64,000 nucleotides of DNA, from assembly GCA_024529925.1 (NCBI GenBank), contig JAFEUB010000969.1, positions 218,501 to 282,500 of the forward strand, read 5' to 3'. The stretch is from Ophthalmolycus amberensis (Eukaryota; Chordata; Actinopteri; Perciformes; Zoarcidae). This document shows positions 31,836 through 41,368 of the stretch, piece by piece; positions within the stretch are counted from its first letter, which is position 1, and each line of letters starts with the position of its first letter. Made by a program: the position numbers and the translations under genes. The notes under the pieces were generated by a model. The model did not search any database and had not been told where the DNA came from. It was given only the letters and a program-made list of their open reading frames with translations.

Positions 31836-32542
31836 CAGTGGTTCTCAACTGGTCTGGCTGCGGGACCCACCATCACCCCTTAATGACAAACCGCGACCCA
31901 AATCGAGGAACATTTTCAACTTCTCAAATTTATTTAATGAAAAGATGGTGCAGTTTGAACCTGAGCTGAAAATGTCCTCTGCAGTCGTAGTAGTAGGGAG
32001 CTGTCTTGTGCAGAGAAATTGTTCCCGTCAGTCCCCGTCCCACACATGTTTCACATAAACGAGTAAAACTGCTTTGTTTGTTATGTCTGTTGATTCGTCC
32101 ATTTGTAATGCAAAATGACCACTTGCCTACATTCGAGCTGTGGTCTGTTGTTTGATGTCATCCGACATGTCTTCAATTCGCCTACTTAGTGTCATTTGAC
32201 AGAGGTATAGTTTTCAGTTTATCCGCTGCAACTTTTGTCCTCAATATCAGAAAATCCATATCTCATATAGTCGGAGTCGTACTTGCGTTTCGCTCAATTA
32301 GCATATGAAAACAAACTTTGTGGTTGTTCTTCTATGGTAGGAAATGGCAGGTGTCTATTAGCATTACAAGGCATTAATGCCAAATACTGTTAAGGAGTGT
32401 GAATAGATGGCACTCCGCTGCATAAAAAATCCCCTTCAATATAAAAGCACAGGATATTTTTTTTTTCCAGGCAAAGCCTGACCCACTGAAAACGGGTCCG
32501 CGACCCACTTTTGGGTCGCAACCTACCAGTTAAGAATCACTG
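31836..32542. mobile_element. hAT element orthologous to 8098-9371
   Basis: Same ends and the same ATCTAGAC target (31828-31835, 32543-32550), but without the nested LTR. It contains about 110 bp (ctcaatatcagaaaatccat and following) missing from the first copy. Confidence 0.88.
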
Positions 32543-32574
32543 ATCTAGACCCACACTATCCTGTTCTGCAGTCC

Positions 32575-33480
32575 ATCGAGACCCTACTCTATATTTTGCT
32601 TTGGTTAACTTGACCTCTCTTAACTCAGGTTTAACGTCAACTCATGAAATATCACCCGAACAAGTTCTATCCTTCAACTTTCTCTCATGACTAATTTTCT
32701 ATTTTGCTTAGGAATTCTCTGTGGCAGTAGTTACGGTATTTATTTAATTTATTCATATAAAATAAATCTCTTTTGTGGGATTAGGCTTTATCTGACCTCA
32801 GCATCACTACCCCATGGTTATCCAACTTCAGGATGGAGTCCAATCGCCCAAAACTTTGCACTGTTTATATTTTATGCATGTATAATAAATTGTTAAATTC
32901 TAATAAACTCTCCTGATTGAAATAACCATAACTTGTCTGAAATTTCCTGAATGATTGTTTTATGGTTGGTTTCATCAGATAATGAAAACAAACTCATCAC
33001 ATGTTTGATCTTTCTCTTCATTTATTTCAGGAAAAAGATGTTAAACTGAATGCTCACCTGTAGACAAAAGTAAAAAAGACTGTTCACACTTTCCCGATAA
33101 CTATCATTTAGGGAGTTATTATTATTATTAACATTTCATCAGAATTTTAGGAAATACAAACAGTTATGGGTCTGTAAAAAAAAAAGGTTACAACAGTTTC
33201 AGTAACACACCAAGAAAGAAAAAACAAACCCATTGATGTACAATTTTCCTTTCATACAGAAGGTGTCCTATTACACTTTTTAAACACAATCAATTTGAAT
33301 ATGTATTAATAAAACATTACACTAAATGTTGCATGTTAAATAGACATATCTCCCCTGAGGAACAGAGTCTTTAATTAATTATATAATATTTGGAAAAAGA
33401 CTTCCCCTTTCTTTTCATTTACAAACAAAGCAGAAAATATAAGAATGAAAACTGCAGTGGTTCCTACCAACACATTTAGG
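32575..33480 (+). other. Intergenic block right half and ZNF3 3' flank
   Basis: This is a single copy of the sequence that is duplicated around the L1 piece at 9.4-11.9 kb, followed by the family 3' flank in inverted orientation. No genes are seen. Confidence 0.6.
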
Positions 33481-33518
33481 TAATTCATCTTTCACAAAAA
33501 AAGTGAAAAGATACATTT

Positions 33519-34837
33519 TTATACTGTGTGAACTCTCATGTGTTTCTTCAGATTTCCCTGCATTGTAAATCTTTTCCCACAAACATCACAACCAAATGAT
33601 TTCTCTCCTGTGTGAACTCTTGTATGTCTCTTCAGACTTCCCTGTCCTTTAAATCTTTTCCCACAAACATCACATCCAAATGGTTTCTCTCCTGTGTGAA
33701 CCGTCATGTGTGTCTTCAGATGTCCCTGCAATTTAAATCTTTTCCCACAAACATCACATCCAAATGGTTTCTCTCCTGTGTGAACTCTCATGTGTAGCTT
33801 CAGATGTCCCTGCTTTGTAAATCTTTTATCACAAACATCACATCCAAATGGTTTCTCTCCTGTGTGAACTCTCCTATGTGTCTTCAGATGTCCCCGCTCT
33901 GGAAATCTTTTCCCACAAACATCACATCCAAATGGTTTCTCTCCTGTGTGAACTCTCATGTGTATCTTCACATATCCCTGCTGTGTAAATCTTTTCCCAC
34001 AAACATCACATCCAAATGGTTTCTCTCCTGTGTGAACTCTCATGTGTATCTTCACATATCCCTTCAGTGTAAATCTTTTCCCACAAACATCACATCCAAA
34101 TGGTTTCTCTCCTGTGTGACCTCTCATGTGTGTACCTGGTGCCCTGGTCTCCTTCCAATCACTGTCACTCTCCTCACTTTCAGATCCTGAATCTAACAAA
34201 GGCTTTTGCCAATCATCATAATTGACTTCCGCCTCCGAGGAGTCAGAAACCATTTCATCATTAGCATTGGGTTGTGCATGACGATCTGGATCTAGGTTCC
34301 CGGCTGGTCCTGAACCTCCACAGTCCTCTCCATCAGTAGCTGAGCTGCTGGCTGGAGGCTCTGCCTCTCTGTTATCCTCCGTTTGGCTATGATGAAGCTG
34401 TGAAGATTGAGGTATCTCATCGTCAATCTTCACAGGAACAGTAGTGAATAGGAACCTGGTGACATCTGCCTCCTCCAGCCCTTTGAGGTGCTCTGCCTCC
34501 AGACTGGTCCAGAGTTCCTCTGGTTCCTCTTTTACGCAGAGGGGCTCTTGGTCCTCCTGCTCCTCTTTTATGGGGAGGGGCTCTTGGTCCTCCTGCTCCT
34601 CTTTTATGGGGAGGGGCTCTTGGTCCTCTTGCTCCTCTTTTATGCGGAGGGGCTCTTGGTCCTCCTGCTCCTCTTTTATGCGGAGGGGCTCTTGGTCCTC
34701 TTGCTCCTCTTTTATGCGGAGGGGCTCTTGGTCCTCCTGCTCCTCTTTTATGCGGAGGGGCTCTTGGTCCTCCTGGTCCAGGCTGGGGCTCCACTCAGGG
34801 GGAATATCTTCTTTCATCACCAACAGTGGCTGAACAT
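33519..34837 (-). CDS. ZNF3: C2H2 zinc-finger protein, terminal exon (7 fingers, 7 acidic repeats)
   Basis: The exon begins at 34837 after the ctccctgcag acceptor (AT GTT CAG CCA; DVQPLLVMKEDIPPEWSPSL) and ends VHTV-stop at 33519. Seven 12-mers (LRIK x4, LPIK x2, LCVK) precede EELWTSLEAEHLKGLEEADV, PVKIDDEIPQSSQLHHSQ and the acidic linker. The linker ends ETRAPGTHMRGHTGEKPF: the long spacer and degenerate finger are deleted, and a half finger (THMRGH) is left before seven complete C2H2 fingers. One finger has DKRF instead of GKRF. The 3' flank matches ZNF1. The upstream flank and ERV stub match ZNF2, marking the two as duplicates. Confidence 0.88.
34530..34780 (-). repeat. Coding minisatellite of ZNF3, 36-bp unit x 7
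   Basis: Seven units of the same 36-bp repeat. Units ending LPIK (tatggggagggg) are adjacent, suggesting recent unit duplication. Confidence 0.88.
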
Positions 34838-35296
34838 CTGCAGGGAGAACATTATGGACAACTGTGAGGTCACACTCATGTCTCTGGTATCATTACATTA
34901 TATTGCTGAGATCTAGTATCACACATCATACCAATACTAAATAAGTGTCGCAATACCTTGCTCTTCACCACAACTGTCCAACACAACACCCACACTAAAC
35001 CGCCTGTCCATCTCACACTCTATTTTATCCTTAGTGTAAACAAAAACTCAAGATACCGCCTACGCTTTGGGCAGTGACTCTCTCCCAAAGCTGAGGGTGC
35101 AATCCATAGTCGACCATTTATTCTTGTGCTCACAATGACAAGTTCACAAGAAATCCAAAATGTCAGTTTTTACACATCTGACTTTTATACCTTAGTTCTT
35201 CTTAATAGTAATTCAGGACAGTATCGATTCAAATCCAGCTTAATCTCGCATGGAACTCCTCTGGAATCCCTTTAGGCTGCCCTACAGCGTCTAACT

Positions 35297-35551
35297 CAGG
35301 GGTCTCAAACTCATTTTCAATTTCAATTTTGACTTTCAATCTCATGCTTTTGACTTTCAATCTCAGAATTTTGACTTTCTATGATAATTTAGACTATGGG
35401 GATATTTTTATTATCAAGTCTAACTTAAAAAAAACAAAAAAAACATTACTCTTTTTTTAAAAACTTTTTTTTTTGCTGGCGGATTCGCGGGCCACATAAA
35501 ATGACGTGGCGGGACGGATTCGGCCCGCGGGCCGGGAGTTTGAGACCCCTG
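35297..35551. mobile_element. Short hAT MITE (CAGGGGTCTCAAACTC) with perfect 8-bp TSD
   Basis: The ends CAGGGGTCTCAAACTC and GAGTTTGAGACCCCTG are flanked by GTCTAACT (35289-35296 and 35552-35559). The corresponding ZNF2 site at about 18304-18316 (catctaactggatatg) is empty. The element has no coding capacity. Confidence 0.93.
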
Positions 35552-35573
35552 GTCTAACTGGATATGTTGGTCG

Positions 35574-37195
35574 GTGTAAAGTGAAATCTGTGCTCAAAAC
35601 AATGTGTGGAAAAGCATAAAAACACAGATGGGACACATCCCAGTCCCAGAAGGGCCGTTCAAACACTTAGTCATAGACTATGTAGACATGATAAAATCAG
35701 CATATGGAAAGCGCTACATGCTAGTGGTAATTGATCAATTCAGTCCCTGGGTGGAAGCAACTCATCAAAAAACCTAGGAGCTGAAACTGTTGTCAAGTTT
35801 CAGACAAAGGAAGTCGTCCCACGATTTGGCATACCATCAGAAATAAGCTCAGATAATGGTTCAGCATTTGTGCAGGAAGTAGCCATTGGGATTTTACAAC
35901 AGTTGACAATCAAACGGAGGTTGGGGGCCGTGTACCACCCACAAAGTCAAGGTTTAGTGGAACGGATTAACGCAACGTTAAAGGCGAAGTTGAATAAGAC
36001 CTGTGCAAGCACTAAACTAAACTGGGTGGATGCTTTGTAGGGGTGGGGAAAAAAATCGATCCAGCATAGTATCGCGATATTTTTCGTGGCGATATTGTAT
36101 CGATACACCGACGCCAAGTATCGATATTTTATTATATAAACGATTTAAAAAAAAAGATATATATTTTTTTTTTAGAAAAATCAAATCAATTGCTTTTTCA
36201 GTCCACTAGATGGTGCCGAGTTGTTTTCTGGTGAGGTCAGCAAAGGTCCCGGGTCAGCGTGATTGGTAGGAAGTTGGTCAAAACAAAGATAGAGACATCT
36301 GTCCTCACAACGGGGTTAAATCTGCCAACAGTAGCCAGGCTCATGGGGAGAGTGCAGCGCATAACTGTCTCTCTGCCCTCGACATCCACGCATCGCAAGC
36401 TACACTGAGTTATATAACTCTTATATCCTACTTATAGAAGTTATAGTTCATATACCGAGTCCACACGTTTGCATTTAGTTAAGTTGGACTATGTAGTAAT
36501 ACAAACAGTTCAGTTTGTCAGGTTCATGCAACATTTATGACATTGTTGGTCAGTCTGTCTGCTTGACAATCCTAATCTGCTGCAATAAAAATGATTGAAG
36601 TGAGATGAACAGACTGAAAACTTGATCTTATTAGATAAAACATGTTGACACAGTTTTCCTTTGGGGGACATAATTTTGAAGTTGAAAAAAGTAATAAATC
36701 GCAATATAGGCCTATGTTATCGCAACTCAGAATATCGCAGTATCGTGATAATATCGTATCGTGACCCAAGTATCGTGATAATATCGTATCGCGGGACCTC
36801 TGGTGATTCCCACCCCTAATGCTTTGCCACTTGCGCTAATGAGTTATCGCATGCAAACTCACAGGAGCATGCACCTAACCCCGCATGTAATGCCAACAGG
36901 TAGACCTATGGCCGCACCTCAACTAAGAGGCCCCTACAAGGAACCCCCACTTGAGCAGCTGCAATGATAGTTAAAGGACTATATTGAGCAATTAACTGCC
37001 ATCCATCTACTTGCAGGAGAAGGGAAAAGAGCCAGGCTCCGACCAGAAGCCAGAGAAACCAGTGGTACCAGGGGACCAGGTGTCTGTTAAAGTCTTCCGA
37101 CGAAAGTGGCACGAGCCAAGGCGGGAAGGTCCCTATAGAGTGGTGCGAGCAATGCCAACAGCGGTCCAGGTCGAAAGAAGTACAACGTGGTAAGA
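35574..37195 (+). pseudogene. Endogenous retrovirus integrase, interrupted
   Basis: The + strand shows a retroviral integrase core: MLVVIDQFSPWVEAT (first Asp), then ISSDNGSAFVQEV (second Asp), then YHPQSQGLVERINATL (catalytic Glu). The downstream part (LPLALMSYRMQTH) lies after the hAT at 36038-36818. A C-terminal strand-rich domain follows (VPGDQVSVKVFRRKW, REGPYRVVRAMPTAVQV; 37060-37180), typical of integrases that bind the viral DNA end. There are frame breaks, including a stop near 35778, and an ATGCTTTG-flanked transposon splits it. Gag, protease and RT are not present. The coding remnant is not functional. Confidence 0.78.
36038..36818. mobile_element. hAT element (TAGGGGTGGGGA end) with perfect 8-bp TSD
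   Basis: The ends are TAGGGGTGGGGAAAAAAATC and GATTCCCACCCCTA, and ATGCTTTG is duplicated at 36030-36037 and 36819-36826. It contains ATCG-rich subterminal repeats (cgatattgtatcgat; atatcgtatcgtg). It has no transposase. It interrupts the integrase frame. Confidence 0.92.
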
Positions 37196-37209
37196 CAAAA
37201 CCAAGGGCA

Positions 37210-37972
37210 GTGCAAAGTCAGAAGAAAATGACAAACAAGGTAAGCCTGGAACATGTGTTGAAACTAATGGGTGTTCTGATATGGATGCTGTTAGGAAGCG
37301 TGGCGCAGGAGAGACTGACGGTGGTGAAACCTGTGACACCACAGAGGATGCAGGTCAGCGCCCAGACGGTGACTCAGCCATCCTGGAGGAGAGCCAGAAA
37401 CCCTGAATCAGACGAGTACGATGCAACCACACATATTCCAACCCATGCTAGACCAGGACCTATGCCAGCATTGCCATTTAAGTTCAAACCGGCCTATCCA
37501 GGGTTCAGACAGTTGCACGCTAATACACGTAGAAAGAGACGACGATGGAGAAAAACAGTATAAAGTAGAAGTGTCAAAACTGTGCAGGCATAGTAAAGGT
37601 AAGCAAGTGTTAAAGTGGGGATTGGACCAGTGTTTAATTACCATAACGGCAGGAGATCAGCTTGATGTTGAGGTCAGAACGAGCAGACTGTGGAACCCAA
37701 ATCATGTCTATTATTGTACATGTGGAAATAAAATACATCGACTCTTCACAAGGAGTCCGAATGACTTATGAACTAGTACGAGTGGATAATGGTGATCCTA
37801 AACCCATGATAATACTAGCGTATGAATTGGTAAACAACAACATAAAGTTGCGCATCCCATATCAAGGGGTGACAGTTAACTTAGCGAAAAGAGAAATCCA
37901 TGTATTAGAGATGATAGAGGGTGACGCGAAGCATAATGAGCTGTGTGGGTGGAGTATTATTAAAGTCACCGG
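37210..37972 (+). pseudogene. Env-like remnant downstream of the ERV integrase
   Basis: A 117-codon frame starting at 37210 has a hydrophobic segment (LMGVLIWMLLGSVAQ) that looks like a signal peptide, then a basic RRKRRRWRK patch near 37540. Further frames (37421-37771, 37662-37972) encode strand-rich, Cys-containing sequence (YYCTCGN). The position after integrase suggests the envelope gene of the same ERV. It is split across frames and cut by the hAT at 37973, so it is a broken relic. I could not match a named envelope family. Confidence 0.45.
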
Positions 37973-40032
37973 CAGGGTAGGAAATTCACATATTTTTGGG
38001 GGGTACTTTTTGCCCCCACTGCCTGAAATCCAGGGGCATTTTCAAAAAATTGGGGGCATTTTTTGAAACTTGTGAAATAACATTTAACATTTGTTCAAAA
38101 TAATACATATACTTATTTAGGCTTACAATATATGAGCAATTGTCACCAAATGGCAATAATAAGACCATTATGCTGCGTTCACACCAGACGCGTCGAAAAG
38201 TTGACGCGCCGGAAAATCGCGTCCAACGTGCCGCCGGTCGCATTCACACCAAACGCGATTCGCGCCACGCCGGAGACGGGGCGTGGTTTATCGACCCGGA
38301 GACGGGGCGTGGTTTATTGACCCGGATCCGTTCAACTGTCCGCCATTAACCATGGAAAAAATAACCTCTATTTCTACGTGTTGTGAGAGTCACAGATATC
38401 CTGGGAAACTAAACGCCGTCATGTCTGGTTCATAATATTGTTCAGAGGAGCTCCGTGGATTTTATCGAGCTGTATTTACTGTGTCTAGCAAGCCACAGGT
38501 CGCTGTTTACTACAGCTGTAGGAACACAACATAAACTGATTTGGCTGTGATTCAACGGCAATAAACCGACAAAAAGGGACTCCGAAATAACTATGTAATG
38601 ATGCCGATTTGTAGGCTACTTGTCTTCTCAATGGAGCTCTGATGGATCGGTGCTAGGCTATGCCAACATTGTAGCAGCTCCACCAGCACTCAATAACGTC
38701 ATGTAGACGTAAATACGGCAGCGTCTATTCATTGTTTGTACCATATGGTTCAGACACACATTTATACACATAGTTTGGTCCGGTCTCTATTGATATGAGG
38801 TATCATAAAGCTCTGGGTGAACACAGACGGCTATAGTATTTATTTCCTGATTCAACAGCGGCAGGAAGTCAGTGATGACAACTCAACGCTGATAGGCTAT
38901 CGCGCCACAGCAGCACGCGATTATTTCGCAGAAGTTGAAAAATTTCAACTCACGCGTTGATTATATTTCTTAGGGGCATTTTTGCCCTTTGCCCTCGTGT
39001 ATTTCCGACGCTGCCCCTGATATCACTAGGAGAGGGGAAAAAAATGGAGCGCTTCTTAATCAGACCTGAGACTGCGGTCAACTCAGCAGACACTTACATG
39101 TTAGTGCACCTATATCTTGAAATTCACGTTAAACGCATTCAAACGGGAGCGAGCGAAGGACTTTGAAAGCTAGCGGAAAGATTAACGTGAGACAACATCC
39201 GGTTTCTTCAGACGAACATCCGGTTTTCAGAATAAGATGCCAACAAAGTATACACATTGCATAATGGAAGTTAGATTAAATGAATTATATTCACATTAAG
39301 TATAAAACATGCTACCTGCATCTCGTGAGTTAAAGGGAAAATACACCTAAATTGTGCGTAAAGTGTCTTTATTCTTTGATTTGAGGGTTGCTGGAAATGA
39401 ATGATACCTGACTGACAGTAAATACCTTCAAATGTTGTACCTTCAAATGGTACATTTTTAAAATTTTGAAGGTGCTATAAAAATGTTTTTCTCAAAAATT
39501 CCACACAATGACTAATGCATAAGTTCACGACAAAAATGGGTAATATCACAATATTTGAGGTGCTACAAAAATATTTTTTCTCAATAATTCCATACAATGA
39601 CTGATGTATATGTAATCAAGGCATCGTTGACTTAATAATTGTTAATAGTTGTTTAAAAAATGTAATAACAATAAATAACTACAAATAAATAATAATAAAA
39701 TTGAATAGGATTGTCTGATTTATGTTTGTTTTTTGTTCAAAAAAATCTAAGAAAACACTTTGAATCTGTAGACTACTGCCTAATAGTCTTATTGCCATTT
39801 GATGACAATTGCTCATATACTGTAAGCCTAAATATGTATATTTATTATTTTGAACAAAGGTTAAATGTTATTTCACAAGTTTCAAAAAGTGCCCCCAATT
39901 TTTTTTAAATGCCCCTGGATTTCAGTCAGTGGGGGCAAAAAAAATATATGTAAATTTCCTACCCTGATCAGGGGCAAAATGATATTTCTTCGGGGCAGTT
40001 TTGCCCTTTGCCCTCGTGTATTTCCGACGCTG
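37973..40032. mobile_element. hAT element (CAGGGTAGGAAAT...) with perfect 8-bp TSD and long subterminal inverted repeats
   Basis: The ends CAGGGTAGGAAATTCAC (37973) and GTGTATTTCCGACGCTG (40032) are flanked by GTCACCGG (37965-37972 and 40033-40040). A region of ~190 bp at 37980-38165 (ggggcattttc, atatgagcaattgtc) is present as its inverse at about 39780-39966. A second copy of the right end sits internally at about 38963-39015. It encloses a truncated Harbinger MITE. The 39020-39780 part is AT-rich without a recognisable gene; a short ORF at 39043 (MERFLIRPETAVNS) might be a transposase start. Confidence 0.85.
38171..38958. mobile_element. Truncated Harbinger-type MITE, inverted relative of 21544-22489
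   Basis: It begins TGCTGCGTTCACACC after TTA (38168-38170) and follows the 21544 element in reverse to aaatttcaactcacgcg, then stops about 150 bp before the other end. It has a short local duplication of gacggggcgtggtttat (38275-38315). Confidence 0.8.
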
Positions 40033-40040
40033 GTCACCGG

Positions 40041-40190
40041 TGTGTCAGCATGGAAAACTGTTCAGTGCGGGGTGAGGGTTGCACCGAAGACATCTGGATG
40101 GGTGATGGAACTGAAAGACGAGATAATCCAACCCAACGGAACATATGCACTCAAATGTATAGCCGTAAACAGTAAAGGGGGACGTGTGAC
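40041..40190 (+). pseudogene. Continuation of the env-like remnant
   Basis: After the TSD the frame of the 37662 ORF resumes (SAWKTVQCGVRVAPKTSG, then LKCIAVNSKGGR) and dissolves into AT-rich sequence at about 40190. This confirms that the hAT at 37973 inserted into it. Confidence 0.5.
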
Positions 40191-40214
40191 TATTTATTTA
40201 TTCTATTTTTTTTA

Positions 40215-40463
40215 TTTTTATTCTATCTATTTATTTAAGTATACTGTAAACTGTTACCAGTTAACATATTGTTCATAGTTAAAAAGTTTGAAGCTGTAGT
40301 TTGAAGCCAAGTGTTTTGTATTTATTTATATTCATAGTATACTTTAAACAGTTAATATATTGTTCAATTTGAAGAAAAAAGTATCGGTTCAGGCACCGGT
40401 ATCGTTTTAAAAGTATCGTTTTAGCACCGGTATCGGAAAAAACCCAAACGATACCCAACCCTA
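40215..40463. mobile_element. Inverted fragment of the TAGGGATGGGTATCG hAT MITE
   Basis: It reads as the reverse complement of 30187-30400 and ends ccaaacgatacccaacccta at 40463. It is followed by a piece of the 6736-type hAT (about 40464-40560). Confidence 0.65.
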
Positions 40464-40566
40464 CTTAGGACCCAGGGGAATGTAGGTGAAGGAAACAAAG
40501 AGACGGCAGAGACGCCACACAAACAGCTGTTCACCGCTCACGATCACCGTCACGATCCTGTAGACC

Positions 40567-41019
40567 AGTGATTCTCAACTGGTGGTTCGTCGCGGACCCG
40601 TTTTCAGCAGGTTGCGGGCCTTTGCTTTATGCAGCGGAGTTATTCGCGCTCCTTTCTAGCATTTACAGCACTTGTTCAGCGGTGCAGGAAAAACACCGAC
40701 CAATGCGTTGTAAATCACGTCACGCAGTTTAGCCAATAAAATAAGGGTATTCTGATACGTTTCCTGATGCCAGTGAGATGTACCCACACCGTGACATAGG
40801 GGGGAGAGACAAGGAAAGACATGACAGAGCAGAGCTCTGATAATGTCAGATGTGAAAGTCAAAAATCTGCATGAGCCCTTCAAAGAATCAAATTGCTAAA
40901 AAGACCACAGTCATTAACCTTTACACTAAAAACAGTGTCAAAAATGTCTGCTGAATAAGTAAGTGCACGATAGAATATGCATTAATGCGATAAAAAAAAT
41001 ACCGTGTAAGATCCCAGTT
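40567..41019. mobile_element. hAT fragment (CAGTGATTCTCAACTGG)
   Basis: Its end motif is related to that of 8098 and 31836. The remainder has no ORF. Its right end is replaced by the next hAT fragment. Confidence 0.5.
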
Positions 41020-41025
41020 AACTGA

Positions 41026-41290
41026 TGAACACCTCAGATCTGTTCTGAGAATTGCCACAACCAAACTGACACCAAACGTTGATGCACTGGCTAAAAAGGG
41101 TGACCAACAACACTGTTCCCGCTGAAATTAAATGTAAGTTCTCTTTACTTTTTAGGTCATGGCTTTTACTTGTAATTTATATTAGTTCACACAAACACTC
41201 TCCATTCATCTGCTACTGGCCCGGCCCGGCCCGTCTGTCAAATTTTAAAACTCAATGTGGCCCCCGAGCCAAAAAGTTTGCCCACCCCTG
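41026..41290 (+). mobile_element. 3' end of a GTF2IRD2-like hAT element
   Basis: The transposase end is readable: LTDEHLRSVLRIATTKLTP and VDALAKKGDQQHCSR-stop (41030-41125). The terminal repeat ...GCCAAAAAGTTTGCCCACCCCTG follows, ending at 41290. The next eight bases, AGTTAGAC (41291-41298), are the inverse of the GTCTAACT site used by the MITE at 35297. The left part is missing. Confidence 0.75.
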
Positions 41291-41368
41291 AGTTAGACGC
41301 TATAGGGCAGCCTAGAGGGATTCCAGAGGAGTTCCAAGCACGAGATGAGATTAAGGCTGGATTTGAAT

